Below are positions 25,417-33,363 of a stretch of DNA of 64,000 nucleotides, piece after piece. Under the pieces are notes generated by a model. That model had not been told where the DNA came from. It worked only from the letters and a program-made list of their open reading frames with translations, and did no database searches. The DNA is from Kordia jejudonensis (GTDB lineage Bacteria > Bacteroidota > Bacteroidia > Flavobacteriales > Flavobacteriaceae), in assembly GCF_001005315.1 (NCBI RefSeq), contig NZ_LBMG01000005.1:1-64000 (forward strand). The letters are read 5' to 3'. Position 1 is the first letter of the stretch, and every line of letters begins with the position of its first letter. A program made the position numbers and the translations under genes.

Positions 25417-25477
25417 AATAATATGCGCTTAGCTGCTCATTCTTAAAAATGAGCAGCTTTATTAAATTAATATTATA

Positions 25478-25693
25478 TTAATTAACAGTTGATGATTTTG
25501 GTCTGTCTGACCAATCCCAAATACTAATTAGTTCATCCATACTCGAGCCAGTACTTGCCTGACCAAAATCACCTCCAATAACAGACAAACCACACCAATA
25601 TTGTATTGTATTACCTGCTGAATCTACGCCAACTATTTTTTTATTTTTCATCAAACTCTTTTGAAGAGCGTCTAAACTTTTTTGTTTTTTCAT
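25478..25693 (-). CDS. gwsA: Grasp-with-spasm precursor peptide 2 (71 aa)
   Basis: 71 aa. The leader MKKQKSLDALQKSL is identical to precursor 1 over its first 14 residues. The core half conserves IQYWCGLSVIGGD, then GSSM-x-E and DWSDRPK. Acidic (Asp/Glu) and hydroxyl (Ser/Thr) residues in STGSSMDELIS and DWSDRPKSS are the likely ester/amide cross-link partners. The single Cys is kept in both copies. The gene symbol follows grasp-with-spasm naming and is a convenience. Confidence 0.85.
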   Translation of the reverse strand: MKKQKSLDALQKSLMKNKKIVGVDSAGNTIQYWCGLSVIGGDFGQASTGSSMDELISIWDWSDRPKSSTVN

Positions 25694-25731
25694 AATTAAA
25701 TGTTTTAAAATTGAATTATTAATTGGATATG

Positions 25732-25947
25732 TTAATCAACAGTAGGCGGTTTTGGTCGATCTGACCAATCATAGTAATGAATATATTCAGCCATACTTGA
25801 ACCTGAACTTAATTCACCAAGATCACCTCCAATAACAGATAAGCCACACCAGTATTGTATAGTTTTTCCTGATGAATCTACACCAACCATTTTTTTGTTT
25901 TTCGCCAGACTCTTTTGAAGAGCATCTAAACTTTTTTGTTTTTTCAT
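25732..25947 (-). CDS. gwsA: Grasp-with-spasm precursor peptide 1 (71 aa)
   Basis: 71 aa from the ATG at 25947. An in-frame start at 25989 would add 14 hydrophobic residues not present in the twin. It is about three quarters identical to precursor 2. The leader is almost unchanged, while the core differs at LGELS-SGSSMAEYIHYY against FGQAS-TGSSMDELISIW. So Asp/Glu positions shift between the copies, and the two may give different ring patterns. It lies 73 nt after the SPASM gene. Confidence 0.85.
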   Translation of the reverse strand: MKKQKSLDALQKSLAKNKKMVGVDSSGKTIQYWCGLSVIGGDLGELSSGSSMAEYIHYYDWSDRPKPPTVD

Positions 25948-26020
25948 AATTAAATGTTTAAAAATTAAATTTATATAAAATGGAAACATTGCTTTTAATA
26001 TTGTAAATAATAAAAAAATA

Positions 26021-27052
26021 TCATTCAGATTTATCTGATTCTTCCCATTTATTTATGTATGGATCAAAATTGCATGAGTCAATTTTATAATATAATCCAT
26101 TTTTTTTATTAATATCTGAGTTATTAATACATGAATATCTAAATTGGCAATCTTTACATTTTTCAATCTTATCATTACTTATATGATATATTGATTGGAA
26201 ATTTTCTAATCCTATTATGTCTTTAATTTTATGAGTTTTAATATTTCCAAATACTTTTTTGTGAGACAAATAGTTCTTTAAATTACCTTCCTCATCAACA
26301 CATACTTTCCTGTTTAAGCCTGAATTAAAATGCCTAGACTCATAAAACATTTTATGAGTTATTGTGAATAATTTTTTAGAAATTTTTTCAGTTGTTTTTT
26401 TAGTCAGGCTTTCAGTTGTAAAGTATATTTCACGAACGGAATCATCAGAAAGTTTAATTTTTTTATTGGAATTTGAGGAATGCATTATTATCAATGCTCT
26501 GGAAAGCTTGTTTCCTAAACGTATAATTTCTTTTTCATTGTAGAAATCATCATATTTCACATAGATTTCTACAAAACGTATAGTAGTATTTTCTATTATT
26601 TGAAGGTGATAGAGTAAGTTTTTTAAATCAATAAGATCATAACATCTTACTTGTAATATTTGACATGAAAGTTCATCTAGTTGTTTAATAATACTTTGTA
26701 AAGTATCTAAATTGTTATTATTTACTTCTATAATGGACGAAATTATTTTATAAGGTGAATAAAAAATATCTTCAGGCTCTCTAAATGGTTTGGTATTTTT
26801 TGTAAAAAAACCTAGTTGCTTTTCAGTTAAAAAATTAAAGTATTCATCAATTCCATCATTGTACTTATTGTCATATAATTTTTTGACTTCCTTTATATTT
26901 AAATTTTTTAAATCTTCTGAAAGAATATTAAAAAGAAGATTAGGTATTTCAATATAAGCCGCTCTGTCTAAGTCTAGAATAATACTTGAAGAAGCACCTT
27001 TTACAGGGATACAAGTTGGAAAAAGTAAAAAATAATCATCATCAATATTCAT
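26021..27052 (-). CDS. gwsS: Grasp-with-spasm SPASM-domain peptide maturase
   Basis: 343 aa. The C-terminal SPASM-type region has CKDCQFRYSCINN and DSCNFDPYINKW, the usual family ending. The N-terminal part has the fold length of a radical SAM domain but no CxxxCxxC cluster motif, so it probably lacks radical SAM chemistry and acts as a binding or partner protein; this absence is typical of the grasp-with-spasm family. It starts the operon. The gene is very AT-rich. A direct-repeat motif lies 105-132 nt upstream. Confidence 0.85.
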   Translation of the reverse strand: MNIDDDYFLLFPTCIPVKGASSSIILDLDRAAYIEIPNLLFNILSEDLKNLNIKEVKKLYDNKYNDGIDEYFNFLTEKQLGFFTKNTKPFREPEDIFYSPYKIISSIIEVNNNNLDTLQSIIKQLDELSCQILQVRCYDLIDLKNLLYHLQIIENTTIRFVEIYVKYDDFYNEKEIIRLGNKLSRALIIMHSSNSNKKIKLSDDSVREIYFTTESLTKKTTEKISKKLFTITHKMFYESRHFNSGLNRKVCVDEEGNLKNYLSHKKVFGNIKTHKIKDIIGLENFQSIYHISNDKIEKCKDCQFRYSCINNSDINKKNGLYYKIDSCNFDPYINKWEESDKSE

Positions 27053-27154
27053 TAATGGAAGTTTTGAAATTTATTATTTTATAATTGAAAATACATTTTG
27101 TATATAATTAGAATATAAAAGTAAGAAAAGTATTTTTAGAAAGAGAAGGTTTTT

Positions 27155-27184
27155 TATAAACGTTGTCTATTTTTTGTAAACGTA
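27155..27184 (-). promoter_or_regulatory. Pair of direct repeats upstream of the grasp-with-spasm operon
   Basis: On the minus strand TACGTTTAC and AACGTTTAT are repeated with 20-nt periodicity (two helical turns). Both resemble the LytTR-type half-site pattern [TA][AC][CA]GTTN[AG][TA]; one matches fully and the other at 8 of 9 positions. The usual LytTR spacing is 1-2 nt longer. They lie 105-132 nt upstream of the SPASM gene start. Confidence 0.4.
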
Positions 27185-27221
27185 GCAGAATAATTCAGAA
27201 TTCAGAATTTTGAATTCAGAA

Positions 27222-27884
27222 TTAATGAACTTCTTTCTTCAACAACTCAGGGAATTTCTTTTGAAAACGTTTTAATCTAGGAATGGAAACACCTTTGATA
27301 TACGGATTATTCGGATTGTTGGCTTCGTAATCTTGATGATAATCTTCCGCATCATAGAAAGCGGTATATTTTGTTATTTCAGTAGTAATTGTTCCGTTAA
27401 AAACATTCTCAGCAATCAATTTTTTGATGTAGTTGTCTACTATTTGTTTTTCTTTAGCATTTTTATAAAATATTGCCGAACGGTATTGTCTTCCAGCATC
27501 AGGACCTTGCCTGTTTAACGTTGTCGGATCGTGTGAACCAAAAAAGACTTTAACCAACGTTTCATACGACACTACTTTTGCATCGTAATACACTTTTACC
27601 GCTTCTGCATGATCGGTTCGTCCAGCGCTTACCAATTGATAATTAGCAGTTTCAGCCTTTCCACCAGCATACCCAGAAACCACTTCTTTGACACCTTTTA
27701 CACTTTCAAAAATGGCTTCCACACACCAAAAACAACCACTTGCAAAATATGCCGTTTCGTATTTTGATAAATCTTGTTGACTTATTTTTTCAGGAGTTGT
27801 AGTATGTTGATTGTTTGCCGTGTTTGAATTGCAACTTAATGTGAAAAATAATAATGCAATTACGCTGAATGTGATCGATTTCAT
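27222..27884 (-). CDS. msrA: Peptide-methionine (S)-S-oxide reductase, exported lipoprotein form
   Basis: 220 aa. Repairs oxidised methionine. Catalytic Cys51 lies in GCFWC, followed by VEAIFESVKGV and the SGYAGG block, and DPTTLNRQGPD. Near the C-terminus is YHQDYEANNPNNPYI. The N-terminus is a signal with lipobox FFTLSC (lipid Cys18), so this copy acts in the periplasm on envelope proteins. It is monocistronic. Sequence around its 3' end (27190-27222) is AATTCAGAATT palindromic filler. Confidence 0.94.
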   Translation of the reverse strand: MKSITFSVIALLFFTLSCNSNTANNQHTTTPEKISQQDLSKYETAYFASGCFWCVEAIFESVKGVKEVVSGYAGGKAETANYQLVSAGRTDHAEAVKVYYDAKVVSYETLVKVFFGSHDPTTLNRQGPDAGRQYRSAIFYKNAKEKQIVDNYIKKLIAENVFNGTITTEITKYTAFYDAEDYHQDYEANNPNNPYIKGVSIPRLKRFQKKFPELLKKEVH

Positions 27885-28028
27885 TTAAAATATTTTTTAG
27901 CTCAGTCGTGTAGAATTGGAAAACTTACGTATGAAAAACTCTATTTTGACCAAGAATTCAATTTTTATGTAAAGATACGAATTGAAAAATGGCTTTTTTC
28001 TTAAGAAAAGTTTAAAAAGTATAGAAAC

Positions 28029-28070
28029 TACAAAACGATTGCTAATTGATGAATTAACAATCGTTTTGTA
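28029..28070 (-). terminator. Hairpin terminator after the DUF6249 gene
   Basis: A 13-bp perfect stem (28029-28041, TACAAAACGATTG, with 28058-28070), extended inward by TAATT/AATTA around a GATG loop. It lies 38 nt downstream of the minus-strand gene ending at 28108. Confidence 0.7.
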
Positions 28071-28107
28071 AAATTAACTAACTGTGTTTTTTGATTTCAA
28101 CAATGAT

Positions 28108-28461
28108 TTATTCCTGACGAACTAATTTTTTTGTCACAAAGAAACCTGTAAATAATGAAAGTCCTCCAACTAAAAAGATTGTTCCTGGATACGCAACTTC
28201 TTCAGGTAAGTGAAACACAGCATGCATCATATTTCCAATGAAAATACCTAAGCCAATTCCCATCATTAGTACAGCAACATTTAATACCAACACTTTCCAT
28301 ATTGGTGTTAATGATTTTTTTGAGTCGAAAAAGATAGATGCATCTGCACCTTTTTCTATCAAAGCCAAACGCTCTTTGTTTCGTGTAGAAATGTATAAAT
28401 AGTAGATTCCGAAAATGACTCCTAAAAAAGCTGGCATTATTATTACTTCTGATCCCATCAT
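28108..28461 (-). CDS. DUF6249-type small membrane protein
   Basis: 117 aa with three hydrophobic helices (about residues 9-25, 53-76 and 90-110) and a conserved basic-acidic loop RNKERLALIEKGAD after the first helix. That loop is the hallmark of DUF6249-like proteins. The role is unknown. It is divergent from the sigma factor at 28845, and its upstream region carries the same ECF-type promoter (28503-28531), so it is probably a member of that sigma factor's regulon. Confidence 0.8.
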   Translation of the reverse strand: MMGSEVIIMPAFLGVIFGIYYLYISTRNKERLALIEKGADASIFFDSKKSLTPIWKVLVLNVAVLMMGIGLGIFIGNMMHAVFHLPEEVAYPGTIFLVGGLSLFTGFFVTKKLVRQE

Positions 28462-28502
28462 AAATATTGTTTTTGAATTTAGTTTTTTTGTATTTGCCCA
28501 TT

Positions 28503-28531
28503 ATGACGAACGGTTTTTTGTTTTGGTTACA
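28503..28531 (-). promoter_or_regulatory. ECF-sigma-type promoter of the DUF6249 gene (TGTAACC-N16-CGTCAT)
   Basis: On the minus strand TGTAACC (28525-28531) and CGTCAT (28503-28508) are 16 nt apart. The -35 box is identical to the one at the divergent sigma gene (28808-28814), and the -10 shares CGTC. It lies about 42 nt before the DUF6249 start. Confidence 0.65.
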
Positions 28532-28680
28532 GATTTTTTAATTTTTTTTACATATTGTGAATTTGTGGATGTATGAATTTGATAATTTGATGATTCGTCA
28601 ATTCGTCAATTCGTCAATTCTTGAATTTGTTGATTCGTTGATTCTTTGATTTGAAAATGCATATATAAAATTTAATTTCA

Positions 28681-28760
28681 CATAAACACATAAACACATA
28701 AACACATAAACACATAAACACATAAACACATAAACACATAAACACATAAACACATAAACA
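28681..28760. repeat. Tandem repeat, 10 exact copies of CATAAACA
   Basis: Ten uninterrupted 8-bp units (80 nt), followed by a decayed unit ACCAAACA. Just upstream (28590-28650) is a second, imperfect repeat (GATTCGTCAATTCGTCAATT). Both lie in the 383-nt divergent region between the DUF6249 and sigma promoters; nothing in this gap is coding. The last unit ends 47 nt before the sigma -35 box. Confidence 0.9.
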
Positions 28761-28807
28761 ACCAAACAACTTGACAACAAAAAAAGAACAATTTATTTAA
28801 CAAAACC

Positions 28808-28837
28808 TGTAACCATTTCGCAAAAGTGATCGTCTTA
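28808..28837 (+). promoter_or_regulatory. ECF-sigma-type promoter of the third sigma gene (TGTAACC-N16-CGTCTTA)
   Basis: TGTAACC (28808-28814), a 16-nt spacer and CGTCTTA (28831-28837). The ATG is at 28845, so a start 7-9 nt after the -10 box would give a leaderless or nearly leaderless mRNA. Its mirror promoter drives the divergent DUF6249 gene. Confidence 0.65.
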
Positions 28838-28844
28838 ACAACAA

Positions 28845-29429
28845 ATGACTCAAAAAACTGACCAAGATTATATTCTAGAGGTTCGCTCTGGAAATGTGAA
28901 TGCGTACGCTATTCTTGTTACAAAATACAAGGATATGATGTTTACACTTGCATTGCGCATGGTTGGAAATAGGGAAGATGCGGAAGAAATTGCGCAAGAT
29001 ACTTTCGTAAAGGCGTATACATCATTGAGTACGTTTAAAGGAACTTCCAAATTTTCTACATGGTTGTACAGAATTGTGTACAATACAAGCTTGGATTACA
29101 TCAAGAAGAAAAAACGAGTCATTTTATCTGAACATATTGATGAAATTCATGAAGCTTCTATTGGAACCATGCAAGATGCAATGAGCTATTTGGAAGCGCA
29201 AGAAAAGAAAGAAACTATTGAGAGGGCTTTGTTACAGCTACCAGAAGAAGAACGTGTGTTGTTAACATTGTTTTATTTTGAAGAATTATCCTTAAAAGAA
29301 ATTACCGAAATTGTACATATATCATATGAAAATGTGAAGATTAAATTGCATCGGAGCCGAAAAAAGCTCTATCATATTTTAAAAAATGTTGTAGAACCAA
29401 TATATTTGAGTCATGGAAGCAGAAAATAA
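28845..29429 (+). CDS. ECF-type RNA polymerase sigma factor
   Basis: 194 aa. Region 2 has GNREDAEEIAQDTFVKAYTSL and FSTWLYRIVYNTSLD; region 4 has LSLKEITEIVHISYENVKIK with RSRKKLYHIL. It is a more typical RpoE/SigW-like sequence than the two paralogues at 12906 and 17248. The next gene overlaps by 17 nt and encodes a membrane protein. Predicted autoregulation through 28808-28837, with the divergent DUF6249 gene as a likely target. Confidence 0.92.
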   Translation: MTQKTDQDYILEVRSGNVNAYAILVTKYKDMMFTLALRMVGNREDAEEIAQDTFVKAYTSLSTFKGTSKFSTWLYRIVYNTSLDYIKKKKRVILSEHIDEIHEASIGTMQDAMSYLEAQEKKETIERALLQLPEEERVLLTLFYFEELSLKEITEIVHISYENVKIKLHRSRKKLYHILKNVVEPIYLSHGSRK

Positions 29430-29805
29430 AAAGTTAGATCAGTTTACAAAGGAAGTCATTCAGGATGCTGGATTGTCGTCGCCTTCTGTCGATTTTTTAG
29501 CGAATGTGATGGCAGAAGTTTCCAAAGAAGAATCGCTGGTAAAAGCACAAAACCCACTAATTACAAAGGTTGGCTGGATGATTATCGCTTCATTATTTGC
29601 CGTATTTACTTTTGTATTGACACGTTTTTCACTTGGTTTTTCTATTCTAGGCGATTGGGATTTATCTAGCTTGATGATAGAAAAATATGAGATGAACGTA
29701 GACATTCCTATTACGTACGCATATTGCTTTTTCTTTTTATTGGTATTCGTAATTATTCAAATAAACTTTATTAAAAAGTATTTTTATAGAAGTTTAAAGA
29801 ATTAA
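29413..29805 (+). CDS. Two-helix membrane protein, candidate anti-sigma factor
   Basis: 130 aa. A cytoplasmic N-terminus of about 50 residues (with LDQFTKEVIQDAGLSSPSVD) is followed by two membrane helices at about 56-76 and 103-121. The 17-nt overlap with the sigma gene suggests translational coupling and a partner role, as for anti-sigma factors. It has no sequence similarity that I can see to the single-pass proteins of modules 1 and 2. Confidence 0.75.
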   Translation: MEAENKKLDQFTKEVIQDAGLSSPSVDFLANVMAEVSKEESLVKAQNPLITKVGWMIIASLFAVFTFVLTRFSLGFSILGDWDLSSLMIEKYEMNVDIPITYAYCFFFLLVFVIIQINFIKKYFYRSLKN

Positions 29806-29874
29806 TCCTAATAATATCATTTCATTTCTAATTATTAAGTGTATAAATAGTTTTTCAATATCTAAATCACAAAA

Positions 29875-29900
29875 AAACTCCCATGTTTCCATGAGAGTTT
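29875..29900. terminator. Bidirectional terminator between sigma operon and secA
   Basis: AAACTC-C-CATG pairs with CATG-A-GAGTTT (one mismatch) around TTTC, with an A run on the left and a T-rich right side. It lies between the convergent genes ending at 29805 (+) and 29924 (-). Confidence 0.65.
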
Positions 29901-29923
29901 CAATTTTTATAAGCAGCTAAAAA

Positions 29924-32900
29924 TTAATCTTCAATAATAACCCATTTTCCTTGCGAAATTAGAGGTTCTGCTTGTTTGTATTTTACCGTCTTGTTTTCTC
30001 CAGTCATGATATTTTTGATAGTAACACGCTCGTTACGACCAATTTTTGGCTTATCACGAACGATAGTTTCCGTTATTTGCGGACGTTGTCCTTGCGGTTG
30101 TTGCATTGCTTGACGCTGTGCAGCCGCTTTTTCATCACTGTTTAAAACTTCTTCTTTTGACGTTTTATAGTTTTCTTTCTTACGTTTTTGCTCACGAGCT
30201 TCACGAACACGATCAGGATTGTTATCTGCCAATTCTCCTTTGAATAGGAAAGAAAGAATTTCACGATTTACCTTATCAATTACTTCTTTGAATAGTTTGA
30301 AAGCTTCAAATTTGTAAATTAATAAGGGATCTTTTTGCTCATGAACTGCCAACTGAACTGACTGCTTCAATTCGTCCATTTTGCGCAAATGTGTTTTCCA
30401 AGCGTCGTCAATAATAGCCAATGAAATATTTTTCTCAAAATCGGCCACTAATTGCTTTCCTTCTGATTCGTACGCTTCTTTTAAATTACTAACAACATTT
30501 TTAACTTCATTTCCATCTGTAAATTTAACAACTATGTATTCATATTTACTTTCAGGATCTTCGTATACTTGTTTGATCACAGGATACACAGCTTCTGCGT
30601 TTTTCTCCATTTTCTCATTGTAGCTTTTAAAAGCCGCAGTGTATACTTTTCCGATGATTTCCTCTTCGGTCATTTTCATGAATTGCTCTTCCGAGATAGG
30701 ACTTGGAATAGCGAAGTAGCGAATTAACTCAAATTCAAAGTTTTTAAAGTCATTAGCAGCTCTGTTGGTCTGTGTGATGATTTCCGTAGTATCATATACC
30801 ATATTTGAAATATCAACCTTTAGACGTTCTCCGTGCAAAGCGTGACGACGACGTTTGTATACAACTTCACGTTGTGCGTTCATTACATCATCATATTCTA
30901 ATAGACGTTTACGAATTCCGAAGTTATTTTCTTCAACTTTTTTCTGTGCGCGTTCTATAGATTTTGTCATCATGGAATGCTGAATTACTTCACCATCTTT
31001 TAATCCCATTCTGTCCATCATTTTGGCAACTTTTTCAGAACCAAATAAACGCATCAAGTTGTCTTCTAAGGAAACGTAGAATTGTGAACTTCCCGGATCT
31101 CCTTGACGACCCGAACGACCACGCAACTGTCTGTCTACACGACGTGAATCGTGACGTTCTGTACCAATAATTGCTAATCCACCAGCCGCTTTAACTTCAT
31201 CACTTAGCTTAATATCCGTTCCACGACCTGCCATGTTTGTAGCAATGGTAACTTGTCCAGGAATTCCTGCTTCGGCAACAATGTCAGCTTCTCGTTGGTG
31301 TAATTTTGCGTTTAATACATTGTGCGGAATTTTTCTGATAGAAAGCATTCTTCCTAATAATTCAGAAATTTCAACAGAAGTAGTACCAATCAATACTGGT
31401 CTTCCTTGTTTTGATAATTCCGTTACTTCATCAATAATGGCGTTGTATTTTTCACGCTTTGTTTTGTAGATTAAATCTTCTTTATCTTTACGTGCAATTG
31501 GTCTATTTGTTGGAATTTCAACAACATCTAATTTGTAGATTTCCCATAATTCGCCCGCTTCCGTAATTGCCGTACCCGTCATTCCTGATAGTTTACGGTA
31601 CATTCTAAAGTAGTTCTGTAAAGTTACGGTTGCAAACGTTTGTGTAGCATCTTCAATTTTTACATTTTCTTTTGCTTCAATTGCTTGATGAAGTCCGTCA
31701 GAATAACGGCGTCCGTCCATGATACGACCTGTTTGCTCATCAACAATTTTCACTTTGTTGTCCATTACTACATATTCTACATCCTTTTCAAATAGGGTAT
31801 AGGCTTTTAGCAATTGGCTCATGGTGTGAATACGTTCACTTTTAATACCGAATTCTCTAAATAATTCTTCTTTTAGTGAAACTTCTTTTTCTTTCTCTAA
31901 TTCTTGTGCTTCAATTTTGGCAATTTCTCCACCAATATCTGGCATAACGAAGAAATCTTTATCATTACTTCCAGAAGATAAATATTCAATACCTTTATCT
32001 GTAAGATCAATTTGATTGTTTTTTTCTTCAATCACAAAAAGCAATTCTGCATCTACTTTGTGCATTTCGCGATTGTTGTCTTGCATGTAAAAGTTCTCAG
32101 TTTTTTGGAGCAATTGTTTTACGCCTTCTTCACTTAAAAACTTGATTAATGCTTTGTTTTTTGGCAAACCTCTAAAAACTCGTAGTAATAAGAATCCACC
32201 TTCTTTAGTTTCTCCTTCTTTGATAAGTTTTTTAGCTTCTGCCAAAACGCCCGTTAGGTATTGGCGTTGCGTTTTTACCAATTCGGCTACTTTCGGTTTC
32301 AATTCGTTAAACTCATGTAAGTCTCCTTGCGGAATTGGTCCCGAAATAATTAATGGTGTACGCGCATCATCAACTAATACAGAATCGACCTCATCTACAA
32401 TAGCGTAGTTGTGTGGACGTTGTACCAAATCGTTTGGTGAGTGCGACATGTTATCACGTAAGTAATCGAAACCAAATTCATTATTTGTTCCGTACGTAAT
32501 ATCGGCAGCATATGCTTTTCTTCGTGCTTCTGAGTTTGGCTGATGATAATCTATACAGTCAATCGTAAAGCCGTGAAATTGGAAGATAGGTGCCATCCAA
32601 GCGCTATCACGTTTTGCTAAATAATCATTCACTGTAACCAAGTGTACACCTTTGCCAGTTAAGGCATTTAAGTATACAGGAAGTGTTGCTACCAATGTTT
32701 TTCCTTCTCCCGTTTGCATTTCGGCAATTTTACCTTGATGCATTGTAATTCCACCAATTAACTGTACGTCATAGTGAATCATGTCCCAAGTGACTTGTTT
32801 TCCAGCGGCATCCCAAGAATTTTGCCAAATTGCTTTATCGCCGTCAAGTGTTACATAATCATGAAGTCCAGAAAGTTCTCTGTCATACGGAGTTGCCGTA

Positions 32901-33292
32901 ACTGTAAGTTCTGTATTGTGTGTAAAACGTTTTGCGGTTTCTTTCACCACGGCAAACGCTTCTGGTAATATTTCTAATAATATACCTTCTGTTATTTCGT
33001 ACTCTTCGTCTCTTAGTTTATCTATTTCTTGATAGATATCTTCTTTACGTTCAATATCTGAGTTAGACTCAGCTTCTTGTTGTAAAGCAACAATTTTGGC
33101 GTTATTTTCTTTACACGCTTCCGCAATTTGCGATTTAAAGTGTATAGTACGCGCTCTAAGTTCGTCGATAGACAACTGTGAAAGTTGTTGTTCGTACGAT
33201 TTTATTTTGTCAATTATAGGCTGTAAGCCTTTTATATCTTTCTTGGATTTGTCTCCAACAAAAATTTTCAACACTGAATTTAAAAAACTCAT
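29924..33292 (-). CDS. secA: Preprotein translocase ATPase subunit
   Basis: The motor of the Sec pathway; binds SecYEG and drives unfolded preproteins across the inner membrane. 1122 aa, the long form usual in Bacteroidota, with insertions in both nucleotide-binding regions. Seen: Walker A MQTGEGKTLVA, DEVDSVLVDDARTPLIISG, the TNMAGRGTDIKL helicase motif and the RQLRGRSGRQGDPG arginine-finger block. The usual C-terminal zinc-binding Cys motif is absent; instead it ends GKWVIIED. A basic, Gln-rich linker precedes the end. Confidence 0.96.
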   Translation of the reverse strand: MSFLNSVLKIFVGDKSKKDIKGLQPIIDKIKSYEQQLSQLSIDELRARTIHFKSQIAEACKENNAKIVALQQEAESNSDIERKEDIYQEIDKLRDEEYEITEGILLEILPEAFAVVKETAKRFTHNTELTVTATPYDRELSGLHDYVTLDGDKAIWQNSWDAAGKQVTWDMIHYDVQLIGGITMHQGKIAEMQTGEGKTLVATLPVYLNALTGKGVHLVTVNDYLAKRDSAWMAPIFQFHGFTIDCIDYHQPNSEARRKAYAADITYGTNNEFGFDYLRDNMSHSPNDLVQRPHNYAIVDEVDSVLVDDARTPLIISGPIPQGDLHEFNELKPKVAELVKTQRQYLTGVLAEAKKLIKEGETKEGGFLLLRVFRGLPKNKALIKFLSEEGVKQLLQKTENFYMQDNNREMHKVDAELLFVIEEKNNQIDLTDKGIEYLSSGSNDKDFFVMPDIGGEIAKIEAQELEKEKEVSLKEELFREFGIKSERIHTMSQLLKAYTLFEKDVEYVVMDNKVKIVDEQTGRIMDGRRYSDGLHQAIEAKENVKIEDATQTFATVTLQNYFRMYRKLSGMTGTAITEAGELWEIYKLDVVEIPTNRPIARKDKEDLIYKTKREKYNAIIDEVTELSKQGRPVLIGTTSVEISELLGRMLSIRKIPHNVLNAKLHQREADIVAEAGIPGQVTIATNMAGRGTDIKLSDEVKAAGGLAIIGTERHDSRRVDRQLRGRSGRQGDPGSSQFYVSLEDNLMRLFGSEKVAKMMDRMGLKDGEVIQHSMMTKSIERAQKKVEENNFGIRKRLLEYDDVMNAQREVVYKRRRHALHGERLKVDISNMVYDTTEIITQTNRAANDFKNFEFELIRYFAIPSPISEEQFMKMTEEEIIGKVYTAAFKSYNEKMEKNAEAVYPVIKQVYEDPESKYEYIVVKFTDGNEVKNVVSNLKEAYESEGKQLVADFEKNISLAIIDDAWKTHLRKMDELKQSVQLAVHEQKDPLLIYKFEAFKLFKEVIDKVNREILSFLFKGELADNNPDRVREAREQKRKKENYKTSKEEVLNSDEKAAAQRQAMQQPQGQRPQITETIVRDKPKIGRNERVTIKNIMTGENKTVKYKQAEPLISQGKWVIIED

Positions 33293-33320
33293 GGTTTATT
33301 TTGGTTTTATATTAAACCAA

Positions 33321-33347
33321 AAAAAAGCCTCGAAATTGAGACTTTTT
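33321..33347 (-). terminator. Hairpin between the DUF2795 gene and secA
   Basis: AAAAAG-C-CTC pairs with GAG-A-CTTTTT (one mismatch) around a short loop. It lies 17 nt downstream of the 73-aa gene and 29 nt upstream of secA on the same strand, so it may limit read-through into secA. Confidence 0.5.
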
Positions 33348-33363
33348 CCTTGTTTAACTTGTT

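Noticed and set aside
28681-28760. Possible CRISPR array
   Set aside because: Units are 8 bp and contiguous, with no spacers and no cas genes in the window.
28598-28780. 60-aa minus-strand frame with repeated VFMCLCVY
   Set aside because: It is just the translation of the 8-bp tandem repeat.
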